A stretch of DNA of 64,000 bases from an uncultured Flavobacteriales bacterium (GCA_913055685.1 CAJXKC010000001.1:868001-932000), one strand, 5' to 3'. Positions 1-8,132 are shown, numbered from the stretch's first letter. The notes: generated by a model from the sequence alone, not told the origin. Numbers and translations are program-made.

Positions 1-2
1 AT

Positions 3-413
3 TTTTGGGATTTCGATGATGGGTCCACCGATACAGGAATTGCACCAATCCACATTTTTAATCCACCAGGGCTTTATTATGAAGTGAGCCTGAGGGTGCG
101 GAATGCCTGTGGAGCGGAAGATGAATATGCCTATCGACTGAGTGAAATAGGTAACGAGGAATATAGTTTACAAAATGGCTTCTCGGTTTACCCCAATCCT
201 TTTAAAGGCTATGTGCAATTGGATAGAAAACTTCTCGATAATAGTCCTTGGCAATGGAGGCTTTATTCCAATACCGGACAACTATTAATGCAAGGATTAG
301 TCACTAATGAGAAGAGTCTTAAAATTGCTACATCAAATTTGAAAAAGGGTATTTATTATCTCTGGATAAGCAATGAGCAAGGAAGCAGGCTAAATTGGAA
401 ACTGCTTAAATAG
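3..413 (+). CDS. PKD-domain T9SS-exported protein, 3' end only
   Basis: The reading frame is open from base 3, so the gene begins before the window; the ORF-track start at 84 is only an internal GTG. The visible residues show the end of a PKD domain (WDFDDGSTD near the edge, then YYEVSLRVRNACG). A typical type A T9SS C-terminal sorting domain follows: FSVYPNPFKGYVQLD, a GQLL strand and KGIYYLWISNEQG. Proteins with this tail cross the outer membrane by the type IX system and are normally released or anchored at the surface. The catalytic or binding part lies upstream and cannot be seen. I see no clear terminator after the stop. Confidence 0.85.
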   Translation, partial: FWDFDDGSTDTGIAPIHIFNPPGLYYEVSLRVRNACGAEDEYAYRLSEIGNEEYSLQNGFSVYPNPFKGYVQLDRKLLDNSPWQWRLYSNTGQLLMQGLVTNEKSLKIATSNLKKGIYYLWISNEQGSRLNWKLLK

Positions 414-487
414 ATTAATCCCCTACACCATCATTTTATTGATTCTCCGAGCATTGCAGACTTAATCAAAAATTAACCTGCAAATGC

Positions 488-518
488 TTGCTAAATTTAA
501 TAGGCACAACTAGTTTTG
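488..518 (+). promoter_or_regulatory. Bacteroidota promoter of the DUF4856-imelysin operon
   Basis: A TTG (488-490), 20 bases, then TAGTTTTG (511-518) match the Bacteroidota -33/-7 consensus (TTG, N19-21, TAnnTTTG). Transcription would start near 525, about 23 bases before the ATG at 548. This argues against the longer ORF that begins at the TTG at 488, because that codon would lie in the -33 element. Confidence 0.65.
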
Positions 519-547
519 CGGCCTTATTTAAATTTAATCTAAATAAA

Positions 548-1786
548 ATGAAGACATATAAAACTCTGAAAAGCAGCCTTTTAATCGGGCTATTTATGGT
601 CTCTCTGTCGGCCTGTGAAAAGGAAAACCAGGATAAGTTAAATGAGCCAAGCGTACTTGCTCCTGAAAGCTACAGCTTTAATCGCAATGGCGCTTCTTCG
701 GTCAGCTACAGCGGCCAAACCACCCGATTAGCTATGGGTAAAGAGCTCAATGCAGCATTATTGGACTTTAGTAAAAGTAAGAGTGATTTATTGGCAATGT
801 ATGCCAATCAGGATGCGAGTGGTAATGATGTAGATCCCTTTAGTAACCCCGAGCTTAATGCCTCCGATAAAAGTCTTCGTTCTAAAACGGCGGCATCTTA
901 TGATTACTTTGCCATGAATGCAACCGAAAGTGCTGCCATTCGAGGTCAAATTGATCAATGGATCGAGGCGCAGGTAGATGAAATTTTCCCTTTTGTTAAT
1001 CAAGCTGCCAGTCCGGGTACTGCGGGTCAAGTTGCTGATGGAAGCACCGCGCGTTATGTAAATGCGCAAGGTTTGGAATTTAACCAGGCGGTAGGTAAAT
1101 CTTTAATTGGTGCATTAGCCTTAGACCAAATGCTTAATAATTATTTGAGCGCTTCAGTACTGGATGCGGGCAGCAATCGCGAAGATAATGAGGCGGGTGT
1201 CCTAGCCGAAGGTCAGAATCATACGGTAATGGAGCATAAGTGGGATGAAGCTTATGGTTACCTTTTTGGCGGTGCAGCCGATGGTGCCAAGCCCTTGGCT
1301 ACCTTAGGGGGAGACGATGATTTCTTAAACAAATACTTGGGCCGCTTGGAGGGCGATTCAGATTTTACCGGCGCAGCCGATCGTGTGTTTAATGCCTTTA
1401 AATTAGGTCGAGCTGCAATTGTTGCAGGAGATTATGACTTACGTGATGCTCAGGCCGATATAATTCGTGAGGAACTTTCAGAAATGATCGGTATTCGCGC
1501 TGCCTTCTATTTGCAGGCGGCCAAAAAAGCCTTTGCCAACGGCGAGGATGGTGCGGCTCTGCATGACCTTTCTGAAGCCTATGGTTTTATCTACAGCCTT
1601 CGCTTCACCCATAATGTGGCTACAGATGCTCCCTACTTTGATGCGACTGAAGTAGAAAATATGTTGAGCGATTTAATGGGGGATGGAAACAACGGTTTAT
1701 GGGATGTTAGCGACCAAACCCTGGATGCTATGTCTAATGCCATTGCCGCTCGCTTTAAGTTTGAACTCAATCAGGTTACTAATTAA
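548..1786 (+). CDS. DUF4856 family lipoprotein
   Basis: The start at ATG 548 gives MKTYKTLKSSLLIG and then LSAC, a lipoprotein signal peptide with Cys at the lipobox; the track start at 488 would bury it. The mature part is 412 residues in total with YSFNRNGASSVSYSGQT, the opening I associate with the DUF4856 family. These are Bacteroidota cell-surface or periplasmic lipoproteins usually encoded beside imelysin genes. No catalytic motif is visible and the biochemical role is unknown. It is the first gene of a tight operon: the imelysin gene starts 7 bases after its stop. Its link to iron or another metal is inferred from neighbours only. Confidence 0.8.
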   Translation: MKTYKTLKSSLLIGLFMVSLSACEKENQDKLNEPSVLAPESYSFNRNGASSVSYSGQTTRLAMGKELNAALLDFSKSKSDLLAMYANQDASGNDVDPFSNPELNASDKSLRSKTAASYDYFAMNATESAAIRGQIDQWIEAQVDEIFPFVNQAASPGTAGQVADGSTARYVNAQGLEFNQAVGKSLIGALALDQMLNNYLSASVLDAGSNREDNEAGVLAEGQNHTVMEHKWDEAYGYLFGGAADGAKPLATLGGDDDFLNKYLGRLEGDSDFTGAADRVFNAFKLGRAAIVAGDYDLRDAQADIIREELSEMIGIRAAFYLQAAKKAFANGEDGAALHDLSEAYGFIYSLRFTHNVATDAPYFDATEVENMLSDLMGDGNNGLWDVSDQTLDAMSNAIAARFKFELNQVTN

Positions 1787-1793
1787 TTAGGAC

Positions 1794-2891
1794 ATGTTGC
1801 AAAAGCTTGGATTGGATAAATGGATAATGCTAGGGGCCTTAATGGTCCTTAGCCTATCTTGTGTAGAGGAGGATAAAGGTGATGCTGCAGTTCAGGATAA
1901 TTTCGATCGCCAGGCGCTGCTTAGCTTTTGGGCCGATGAGATTATCATTCCGGCGTATGAAAACTATAGCGAGGAACTAGGGCAATTTGATAGTCTAGTT
2001 CAAAGCTACAGAGCCAAGCAATTGCAGTCCGATTTAATCGCCCTGAAGGCGCAGTTTCAAAAAGCTTATATCGCTTGGCAATGGGTGAGTATTTATGAAA
2101 TTGGACCGGCTGAAAGCCGTGGTCTACGCAATTACAGTAACGTTTATCCTTGTGATACTGCGGAACTCTTAGGATTAGCTAGCTCGGCTAATTACAACCT
2201 TAGTTTACCCTCTACCTTTGATGTGCAGGGCTGGCCGGCTGTAGATTATCTCTTGTTCGGACCCAATGACTTAAGTGTGAGCCCAGAATTGCGTCAGTAT
2301 CTAAGTGATTTGAGTCAGCGGCTCTTAAACCTTAGTCAGGCTACTCTTCAGGACTGGAAGAACTCCTACCGCAATAGCTTTGTCGCAAATGCTGGCTCTT
2401 CGGCCGATGCGAGCGTAAATAAGCTAATTAATGATTTCGTATATCATTATGAGAAGGAATTACGAGCAGGTAAGATTGGCATTCCTGCGGGAGTTTTCTC
2501 GGGTATGCCCCTATCCAATCGCGCGGAAGCCTACTACAATGGTGACCTATCTAAGCAACTGTTTTTGGAATCTCTGGAAGCGCATCGTCGCTTTTTCTCT
2601 GGTTTGTCTTATGACTCCTTAAATAGAGGACCTAGCCTAAAGGCTTACTTGGATTACCTGCAAATTGAGGAGAATGGCACCTTGCTAAGTACCCGCATTG
2701 AGGATCAGTTTGACTTAGTTAAGCAAGTAGCATCGAGCCTAGATTCAAATTTAGCTAAGGCCGCCACCGATCAGACCACTACTATGCTGCAAACCTTTGA
2801 CGCTTTACAGCAAAATGTGATTTGGATGAAGGTCGACATGATGCAAGCTTTAAACGTTCGGGTAGACTACGTTGATGCCGATGGCGATTAG
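1794..2891 (+). CDS. Imelysin-like (peptidase M75 family) lipoprotein
   Basis: The 365-residue protein starts MLQKLGLDKWIMLGALMVLSLSC, a lipoprotein signal with Cys23. Imelysin-family features follow: an all-helical pattern, IYEIGPAESRGLRNYS (about 100-115), and GWPAVDYLLFG (146-156), which corresponds to the GxHxxE-EyLLwG region of the family. Here His is replaced by Pro and Glu by Asp, so the classical putative metal-binding motif is absent. Imelysins (ICMP, EfeO relatives) are tied to iron and other metal uptake, but no protease activity is established for most. The gene is co-transcribed with its neighbours and its 3' end overlaps the HTTM gene. A metal-binding or receptor-accessory role is inference. 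Confidence 0.82.
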   Translation: MLQKLGLDKWIMLGALMVLSLSCVEEDKGDAAVQDNFDRQALLSFWADEIIIPAYENYSEELGQFDSLVQSYRAKQLQSDLIALKAQFQKAYIAWQWVSIYEIGPAESRGLRNYSNVYPCDTAELLGLASSANYNLSLPSTFDVQGWPAVDYLLFGPNDLSVSPELRQYLSDLSQRLLNLSQATLQDWKNSYRNSFVANAGSSADASVNKLINDFVYHYEKELRAGKIGIPAGVFSGMPLSNRAEAYYNGDLSKQLFLESLEAHRRFFSGLSYDSLNRGPSLKAYLDYLQIEENGTLLSTRIEDQFDLVKQVASSLDSNLAKAATDQTTTMLQTFDALQQNVIWMKVDMMQALNVRVDYVDADGD

Positions 2892-4254
2892 CAAGGAACC
2901 CATAAAGGCTTTTACAAACCAGCAATTGTCCATCGCACCATTGCTGGTTTTTCGTATTGTATTTGGGCTGGTGCTAGCCTATGGCATGTTTCGGTTCTGG
3001 TATTTCGATTGGATCGAGAAACTCTACCTCGAACCACAGTTTCATTTTAGCTATTTGGGTTTTGAATGGGTAAAGCCATTCGGCGATTGGACTTATCTGC
3101 TATTCATTCTCTGCGGAATTAGTGCCATTGGAGTGGCGGTCGGATTTTGGTATCGCATCAGCGCAAGCTTGCTTTTCCTCAGCTTTACCTACATCGAGCT
3201 AATGGATAAAACCACCTATCTCAATCACTACTACTTTGTGTCTATGGTGGCCTTTATCCTAATCTTCCTGCCTGCCGCTAAGGGCCTTTCGGCGGATGCG
3301 GGATGGTCCTTAAAAGGTCTTGAGCAGCGTATTTCGCGAGCTTACTACTTACCACTCTGGGCCTTGGTAAGTCTGGTTTACTTTTATGCGGGCTTGGCAA
3401 AACTCAATTCCGATTGGCTTTTGCATGCTCAGCCTTTAAAGCTGTGGTTGCCGGGAGCCTATGATTTACCTCTTTTAGGACCTTATTTGGAGAAAGAATG
3501 GGTGGCCTTCTTTTTTAGTTGGGCTGGAGCGGCTTTTGATCTTTCCGCACCTTTTTTACTGTGGTTCCGCAAAACCAGACCTTATGCCCTTTTTCTGGTG
3601 GTAGTTTTTCATTTGCTAACGCGCCTGCTATTTCCCATCGGACTATTTCCCCTTATTATGGTCTTGGGAGCATTTACCTTTTTAGATCACCGCTACCACC
3701 AAAGGCTTTTAATCTTTATCGGCAGGATTATCCCTAAGGGCCTTTTTAAAGTTCGCTTCAAGCTTCCGCTGATGGAATTTAAAGCAAAGCAGAGCTTTCA
3801 GTGGTTTTTTGGCTTATTTATAATCTTTCAGTTAGTCTGGCCTTGGCGTTACCTCGCCTATCCTGGAGAACTTTTTTGGCATGAGCAAGGATTTCGTTTT
3901 TCCTGGCGCGTAATGCTAATGGAAAAGGCGGGTTATGCTTCATTCACCATCGTTGATGCCCGCGACAAACAGAGCTTTCGCATCAATAATGCCGATTATT
4001 TAAGCAGTTTTCAGGAAAAACAAATGAGCTTTCAGCCCGACTTCATTTTGGAGTATGCACATTATTTGGCCGAACTGCATCGCCAGAAGTTTGGACACGA
4101 TGATGTAGAGGTTTATGCCGATGTTCAGGTAGCTTTAAATGGCAGGTCTAGTCAGCCTTTTATCGATAAAAGCTGTAATCTTGCCGCCGAAAAAAGAGGC
4201 TATTCCCCTAAAAAATGGATACTTCCTTTCAATGACACGATCTACGGTATATAG
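2875..4254 (+). CDS. HTTM-domain (vitamin K gamma-carboxylase-like) membrane protein
   Basis: This is a polytopic inner-membrane protein of about 459 residues with many aromatic-rich hydrophobic helices (for example RIVFGLVLAYGMFRFWYFDW, VSLVYFYAGLAKLNSDWL). The pattern fits the HTTM family, the bacterial relatives of vitamin K-dependent gamma-glutamyl carboxylase. The FYAGLAKLNSDWL segment is the most family-like part. The substrate of bacterial HTTM proteins is not established. The start is ambiguous: TTG 2872, ATG 2875 and ATG 2881 all lie inside the end of the imelysin gene, and I chose the first ATG. The overlaps with both neighbours suggest translational coupling and a shared function with the imelysin and the receptor. 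Confidence 0.78.
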   Translation: MPMAISKEPIKAFTNQQLSIAPLLVFRIVFGLVLAYGMFRFWYFDWIEKLYLEPQFHFSYLGFEWVKPFGDWTYLLFILCGISAIGVAVGFWYRISASLLFLSFTYIELMDKTTYLNHYYFVSMVAFILIFLPAAKGLSADAGWSLKGLEQRISRAYYLPLWALVSLVYFYAGLAKLNSDWLLHAQPLKLWLPGAYDLPLLGPYLEKEWVAFFFSWAGAAFDLSAPFLLWFRKTRPYALFLVVVFHLLTRLLFPIGLFPLIMVLGAFTFLDHRYHQRLLIFIGRIIPKGLFKVRFKLPLMEFKAKQSFQWFFGLFIIFQLVWPWRYLAYPGELFWHEQGFRFSWRVMLMEKAGYASFTIVDARDKQSFRINNADYLSSFQEKQMSFQPDFILEYAHYLAELHRQKFGHDDVEVYADVQVALNGRSSQPFIDKSCNLAAEKRGYSPKKWILPFNDTIYGI

Positions 4255-6676
4255 TATCCTTCTTAGTCTAAGCTGCTTTGCCCTTAAGGCACAGCTTAAC
4301 TACCAAGTGCAAATTTTTTATCCGGATAGCACTCCGGCCGAGGGAGTAGAATTATTTTTTACCGAAGAAGATAAACTAGACTATACCGACAATTATGGGC
4401 GCTTTTCCTTTTACTCTCTGGAGCCCCAGCTTAGCCTCAGTGTATTTAAAGCTAATTACCAAGCTCAAAACCTGGTATTAAAAGCTAATACCGAAAAGCT
4501 GTACAAGATTTATTTGGTGGCCAATTCTGCTCAATTGGAGGAGGTAGAGGTAAAGGGCCAGAAAAAGGATTTTCAACGCCGGACTCTGCGCGCAGTAGAA
4601 GGGACTTCAATTTATGCCGCGAAAAAATCGGAGGTCTTAAAGCTTAAGAGCCTGAACTTGGATTTGGGAGCTAATAATCCCAGGCAGATTTACGCTCAGG
4701 TAACAGGACTTAATATTTACGAAGGAAGTGCCGGTGGGATGCAACTTAACATTGGTGGTCGGGGCTTAGATCCCAACCGCAGCAGTAACTTCAATGTGCG
4801 GCAAAACGGTTACGATATTAGTGCTGATGTGCTTGGTTATCCTGAAAGTTATTATTCGCCACCTCCAGAAGCACTAGCGGAGATTAAAGTGGTTAAAGGC
4901 GCCGCTTCATTACAATATGGAACTCAATTTGGGGGTCTGCTAGAATTTCAATTAAAAGATCCGGTAAGGGACAGCGCACTGGCAATAGAATTACGCCAGA
5001 GTTACGGGAGTTTTAATCGCTTAAACAGCTTTTTAAGTCTTAGTGGAACCAAGGGTAATTGGTCTTATTATACTTATTTCAATTACAAAGAGGGCGCCGC
5101 TTGGCAGGCCAATTCCGCTTATTCTAGTCGTAATGCCTTTTTAGACTTGCGCTATCAAATTGATTCTGAGCAGCAGCTATCCTTTGAATTCTCCTATTTG
5201 AACTATCTAGCCAAGCAGCCAGGTGGGTTAACCGATAGCCAATTTGAGCAAGACCCTAGTCAGAGTCTGCGTGATCGCAATTGGTTTCAAGTAGACTGGC
5301 AATTGTACGCCTTGAAGTATAAGTGGGAGCCCAGCAGTAGGGATTTAATAGAGACACAACTTTTTGCTCTTAATGCCCAGAGAAATGCGCTTGGCTTTAG
5401 AGGTCTGCCGCAAACCTTTAACCTAAACCCGATTAGTACCATCGATCAGAAAGATGCGAAGGGGGAATATCTATATCCACGGGATTTAATAAAAGGTCGC
5501 TTTCAGAACTGGGGACTAGAAAGTCGATGGTTACACCGCTACGGGCAGGCTAATCAGCGTAGGGTTTGGCTTTTAGGTTTAAAATATTATCAAGCACAGA
5601 ATAGCTCCCAACAAGGGGCTGGGTCACGTGGAATGGATGCCAATTTTAAGTTTTACAATCAGCGGTTTCCGGATTACCCTAGTCAGAGTAATTTCCAATT
5701 CCCCAATAGAAATCTAGCCCTATTTTCTGAACATATCTGGTACCTCGGCAATAAGTTTAGCATTACCCCTGGTATACGGGCGGAGTGGATTCGCACCGAA
5801 AGCCAAGGGAATTACCAAAACCTGCTTTTTGACAATGCTGGTAACCTTATTTTTAGGGATACCCTGCGTGATGATCGCGTCTTAGAGCGTAGCTTTATTT
5901 TGGCCGGTATAGGTTTGTCCTATCGATGGCAAGATAATTTGGAAAGCTATTTTAACCTATCGCAGAATTACCGTTCGATTACTTTTAGTGATATCCGTAC
6001 GGTTAATCCCAGCTTTGTAATCGATCCCGACATTAGAGATGAAAAAGGCTTTACTGCCGATTTAGGAACTCGTGGTAAATGGCAGAATCTTCAATTTGAT
6101 GCCAATGTTTTTGGTCTGCTCTATGGCAATCGCATTGGAATTATATTGAACGATCGAGCTCAGCGAGTACGCAAGAACATTGGAACGGCTTTTATTTATG
6201 GCCTCGAAGCCTTTCTCCAACAAGACTGGCAGCTTAGCGAAGACTGGCAGCTATCTTATTTTCTTAATGCCGCCTACACCCGCTCGGTATACCTAAGTAG
6301 TGAAGAGAATAATGTAGTGGGTAAACAAGTGGAATTTATCCCCGAAATTAATTTTAAGCTTGGGCTTGAAGCGACTTACCAATCTTATACCCTCAGTATT
6401 CAAGGTACCTATTTAAGTGAACAGTTTACCGACGTTGAGAATTCGGAAGTTCCTAGTGCTGGTGATATTCGAGAGGGAATTATTGGACCCATTCCTGCTT
6501 ATACCGTTTGGGACTTTAATTTAAGTTACAGAACTCAGCGATTTGAACTGGGCTTTAGTTTAAACAATATGTTTAATGAGGTCTATTTTACGCGAAGGGC
6601 AACGGGATATCCTGGTCCGGGTATAATTACTTCCGATCCCCGCAACTTTAGCCTTTTCGGGGTACTGCGGTTTTAA
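4232..6676 (+). CDS. TonB-dependent outer-membrane receptor
   Basis: The ORF-track start at 4139 is too early. ATG 4232 gives MTRSTVYSILLSLSCFALKAQ, a clean signal peptide, and a protein of 814 residues that overlaps the HTTM stop by 23 bases. Order of domains: carboxypeptidase-regulatory-like domain (about 25-110), TonB plug (about 130-250, with IGGRGLDPNRSSNF and VVKGAASLQYGTQFGG), then a 22-strand-type barrel ending in an aromatic residue (SLFGVLRF). The plug and size resemble FecA/siderophore-type receptors more than SusC glycan importers, and there is no SusD partner. With imelysin and HTTM genes upstream, the ligand could be an iron chelate or another cofactor; that is inference. Confidence 0.88.
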   Translation: MTRSTVYSILLSLSCFALKAQLNYQVQIFYPDSTPAEGVELFFTEEDKLDYTDNYGRFSFYSLEPQLSLSVFKANYQAQNLVLKANTEKLYKIYLVANSAQLEEVEVKGQKKDFQRRTLRAVEGTSIYAAKKSEVLKLKSLNLDLGANNPRQIYAQVTGLNIYEGSAGGMQLNIGGRGLDPNRSSNFNVRQNGYDISADVLGYPESYYSPPPEALAEIKVVKGAASLQYGTQFGGLLEFQLKDPVRDSALAIELRQSYGSFNRLNSFLSLSGTKGNWSYYTYFNYKEGAAWQANSAYSSRNAFLDLRYQIDSEQQLSFEFSYLNYLAKQPGGLTDSQFEQDPSQSLRDRNWFQVDWQLYALKYKWEPSSRDLIETQLFALNAQRNALGFRGLPQTFNLNPISTIDQKDAKGEYLYPRDLIKGRFQNWGLESRWLHRYGQANQRRVWLLGLKYYQAQNSSQQGAGSRGMDANFKFYNQRFPDYPSQSNFQFPNRNLALFSEHIWYLGNKFSITPGIRAEWIRTESQGNYQNLLFDNAGNLIFRDTLRDDRVLERSFILAGIGLSYRWQDNLESYFNLSQNYRSITFSDIRTVNPSFVIDPDIRDEKGFTADLGTRGKWQNLQFDANVFGLLYGNRIGIILNDRAQRVRKNIGTAFIYGLEAFLQQDWQLSEDWQLSYFLNAAYTRSVYLSSEENNVVGKQVEFIPEINFKLGLEATYQSYTLSIQGTYLSEQFTDVENSEVPSAGDIREGIIGPIPAYTVWDFNLSYRTQRFELGFSLNNMFNEVYFTRRATGYPGPGIITSDPRNFSLFGVLRF

Positions 6677-6678
6677 GC

Positions 6679-6705
6679 AAAAAAAAAGACCGCCGGAGCG
6701 GTCTT
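6679..6705 (-). terminator. Rho-independent terminator after the first NTF2-like gene
   Basis: A perfect 8-bp stem (AAGACCGC / GCGGTCTT, loop CGGA) is followed on the minus strand by a run of nine T. It ends the minus-strand gene 6725-7207 and lies just past the convergent receptor gene, so it may also stop transcription from that side. Confidence 0.85.
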
Positions 6706-6724
6706 AAATTCAGGGTATTCGGAA

Positions 6725-7207
6725 TTATAAAAAACTCCAGAATACTTTATCTACTTTCCAATTACCATTTTCACGTACGAGGGTAATATGCTCTTTCCAA
6801 CGTTGTCCATTGGCGCCAGTGATTAATTCAGCTGAAGCTACCTCACCGTTAATGGCAGTGATGGTAATTTCATTGTTCTGGGCATCAGGAGCCACAACCT
6901 CTTGTCCTACCATTAATCCTTGGATGTCATCCAATTTTTGAACGGGGGTTAGCGATCCATCGCGGTTTAATCCTTGATTGGTGAAGTTGTTGCTTAATAC
7001 TTCGCGCATTTCTTCGAAATCCCCTTCATGGAAGTTTTCGATATAGGTGCGTACCGAAGTTTCAACTTCAGAGTTAGGTCCGCCTTCCTCTTCAAAGCTA
7101 ATAGTGTAGATAGGAAGTTTTGTGGGGCCACCTTCATTGGGGTTTGTTCCATTGGCGGTAGCGCTAAATGAAGCCGATAAGGCTAATGCAATTACTAAAG
7201 ATTTCAT
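6725..7207 (-). CDS. Secreted NTF2/SnoaL-like (lumazine-binding-like) protein A
   Basis: The 160-residue protein has a signal peptide (MKSLVIALALSASFSATANG) and a cone-shaped NTF2-like fold pattern: VRTYIENFHEGDFEEMREVL, FTNQGLNRDGSLTP, ITAINGEVASAELIT and a C-terminal W-K-x-D-K-VFWSF strand. This resembles the SnoaL/DUF4440 and putative lumazine-binding families. Such proteins bind small ligands or act as accessory domains; the ligand here is unknown and I see no catalytic residue set. It is clearly paralogous to the next gene (shared QGLNRDGSL versus QGINRDGSL, QNNEI, KVDKVFWSF versus KIKKIVWSF) but carries an extra acidic insert after the signal peptide. It has its own promoter and terminator. 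Confidence 0.75.
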   Translation of the reverse strand: MKSLVIALALSASFSATANGTNPNEGGPTKLPIYTISFEEEGGPNSEVETSVRTYIENFHEGDFEEMREVLSNNFTNQGLNRDGSLTPVQKLDDIQGLMVGQEVVAPDAQNNEITITAINGEVASAELITGANGQRWKEHITLVRENGNWKVDKVFWSFL

Positions 7208-7234
7208 GTTGTTTTATGTTTTAGTTTCGTTATG

Positions 7235-7281
7235 CTAAAGTAGGAATACCTTGTAATACAGTCTGTTAAGGAATCCTTAAA
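7235..7281 (-). promoter_or_regulatory. Promoter with 11-bp direct repeat, NTF2-like gene A
   Basis: On the minus strand TTTAAGG, ATTC, CTTAACA (7281-7264) form a direct repeat of period 11. After 21 bases comes TACTTTAG (7242-7235), a -7-like element. The same layout with identical spacing occurs upstream of gene B. The CTTAACA unit matches the half-sites beside the PhoB-like regulator gene at 29341-29503. Confidence 0.5.
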
Positions 7282-7340
7282 GACTTTTAAATGTGGGTAT
7301 TAGGTCGGTGAATGGGGGAGAGTTGCAGGGGGTTTGGGGC

Positions 7341-7369
7341 AAAAAAAAAAACCGCCCTGTAAAAGCGGT
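7341..7369 (-). terminator. Rho-independent terminator after NTF2-like gene B
   Basis: A short stem ACCGC / GCGGT (7351-7355 with 7365-7369) is followed on the minus strand by eleven T. It sits just downstream of the minus-strand gene 7394-7807 and separates the two paralogues into independent units. Confidence 0.75.
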
Positions 7370-7393
7370 CTTTATAATCAACGAACCAAACAA

Positions 7394-7807
7394 TTAAAAA
7401 CTCCAAACGATTTTTTTAATCTTCCAAGTTCCTCGAACCTTCTCTAGAAGAATTTCTTCTGTCCAGCGTGAGTTCTCGGGTCCGGTTACTAAACGAACAG
7501 AGGCAAACTCCTCTTGTAGGGAAATGACTTCAATTTCATTGTTCTGTTCCGAAACAGGGGTACTTTCCTGTTGTTTCATTAGATTTTTAAGTCCGCGTGC
7601 GTCGAGCGGCTGACTTAAACTACCGTCGCGGTTAATACCTTGATTTTGAAAGTCATTATGCAAGACCTCCTTCATTGAGGAATAGTCATTGGAAAGGTAA
7701 CTTTCGATGTAGGTTTTAACGGTTTCGCGAACTACGGTTTCGGGACCATTGGCCATAGCGGTAAAGCTAAAGCCTGCCAAGAGCATGGCTAATACTTTGA
7801 TTTTCAT
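7394..7807 (-). CDS. Secreted NTF2/SnoaL-like protein B (paralogue of A)
   Basis: The 137-residue protein has a signal peptide (MKIKVLAMLLAGFSFTAMANG) followed at once by an NTF2-like domain: VKTYIESYLSNDYSSMKEVL, FQNQGINRDGSLSQ, IEVISLQEEFASVRLVTG, and WKIKKIVWSF at the end. It shares motif order and both conserved C-terminal strands with gene A, so the pair is a tandem duplication, and the two ATG codons are exactly 600 bases apart. Function is unknown: the family includes small-ligand-binding and steroid-isomerase-like proteins. The shared promoter suggests the two products are made together, perhaps acting as hetero- or homodimers in the periplasm. Confidence 0.75.
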   Translation of the reverse strand: MKIKVLAMLLAGFSFTAMANGPETVVRETVKTYIESYLSNDYSSMKEVLHNDFQNQGINRDGSLSQPLDARGLKNLMKQQESTPVSEQNNEIEVISLQEEFASVRLVTGPENSRWTEEILLEKVRGTWKIKKIVWSF

Positions 7808-7834
7808 GATAAAGATGTTTTAGTTTCGTTAAGG

Positions 7835-7881
7835 CTAAAGTATCCCTATCCAGAAAATGGGGCTGTTAAGGAAATGCTAAA
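7835..7881 (-). promoter_or_regulatory. Promoter with 11-bp direct repeat, NTF2-like gene B
   Basis: On the minus strand TTTAGCA, TTTC, CTTAACA (7881-7864) form a period-11 repeat. After exactly 21 bases comes TACTTTAG (7842-7835). The 27-base leader to the ATG shares TAACGAAACTAAAACAT with gene A, so promoter and leader are conserved more strictly than the coding sequences. Confidence 0.5.
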
Positions 7882-7908
7882 TGCTGTTTGGCAGCAATAT
7901 TTTAACAT

Positions 7909-8124
7909 TTATAAAGTTTCGCTATTCTTCTTTTCTTCCTGCTCTGGAAGCGCACAATGTTGGCCCGGACAACCAGTATTGGTAATGCCTTGGTAAAGAA
8001 AAACCAGGCCAATACTTAGAATCCACCATGCTTCATCGGCAGCGCCACTGCCAATTAATAAAGCGCCGATCAGCACCCTAAGAATGCGATCGACGCTCCA
8101 ATTTTTCCAATCAAGTTTTTGCAT
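7909..8124 (-). CDS. DUF2892 (YgaP-like membrane anchor) protein
   Basis: This 71-residue protein has the DUF2892 pattern: WSVDRILRVLIGALLIGSG, a second hydrophobic helix (WWILSIGLVFLYQGITN) and then NTGCPGQHCALP with two Cys. In YgaP-type proteins this module anchors a rhodanese domain to the membrane. Here the rhodanese is a separate gene 8 bases upstream, so the two products probably act together in sulfane-sulfur handling. The Cys pair after the second helix is a plausible persulfide or metal site. It is the third gene of the minus-strand trio DUF6132, rhodanese, DUF2892. Confidence 0.8.
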   Translation of the reverse strand: MQKLDWKNWSVDRILRVLIGALLIGSGAADEAWWILSIGLVFLYQGITNTGCPGQHCALPEQEEKKNSETL

Positions 8125-8132
8125 CTAAGCGC

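Noticed and set aside
488-547. N-terminal extension of the DUF4856 ORF
   Set aside because: It covers the -33/-7 promoter and would hide the lipoprotein signal that begins at ATG 548.
788-1069. Antisense ORFs such as this one and many others in the track
   Set aside because: They lie within well-supported genes on the other strand or frame and have no recognisable domain or start signal.
4139-4231. N-terminal extension of the first TonB receptor
   Set aside because: It lies inside the HTTM gene, and the signal peptide begins only at ATG 4232.
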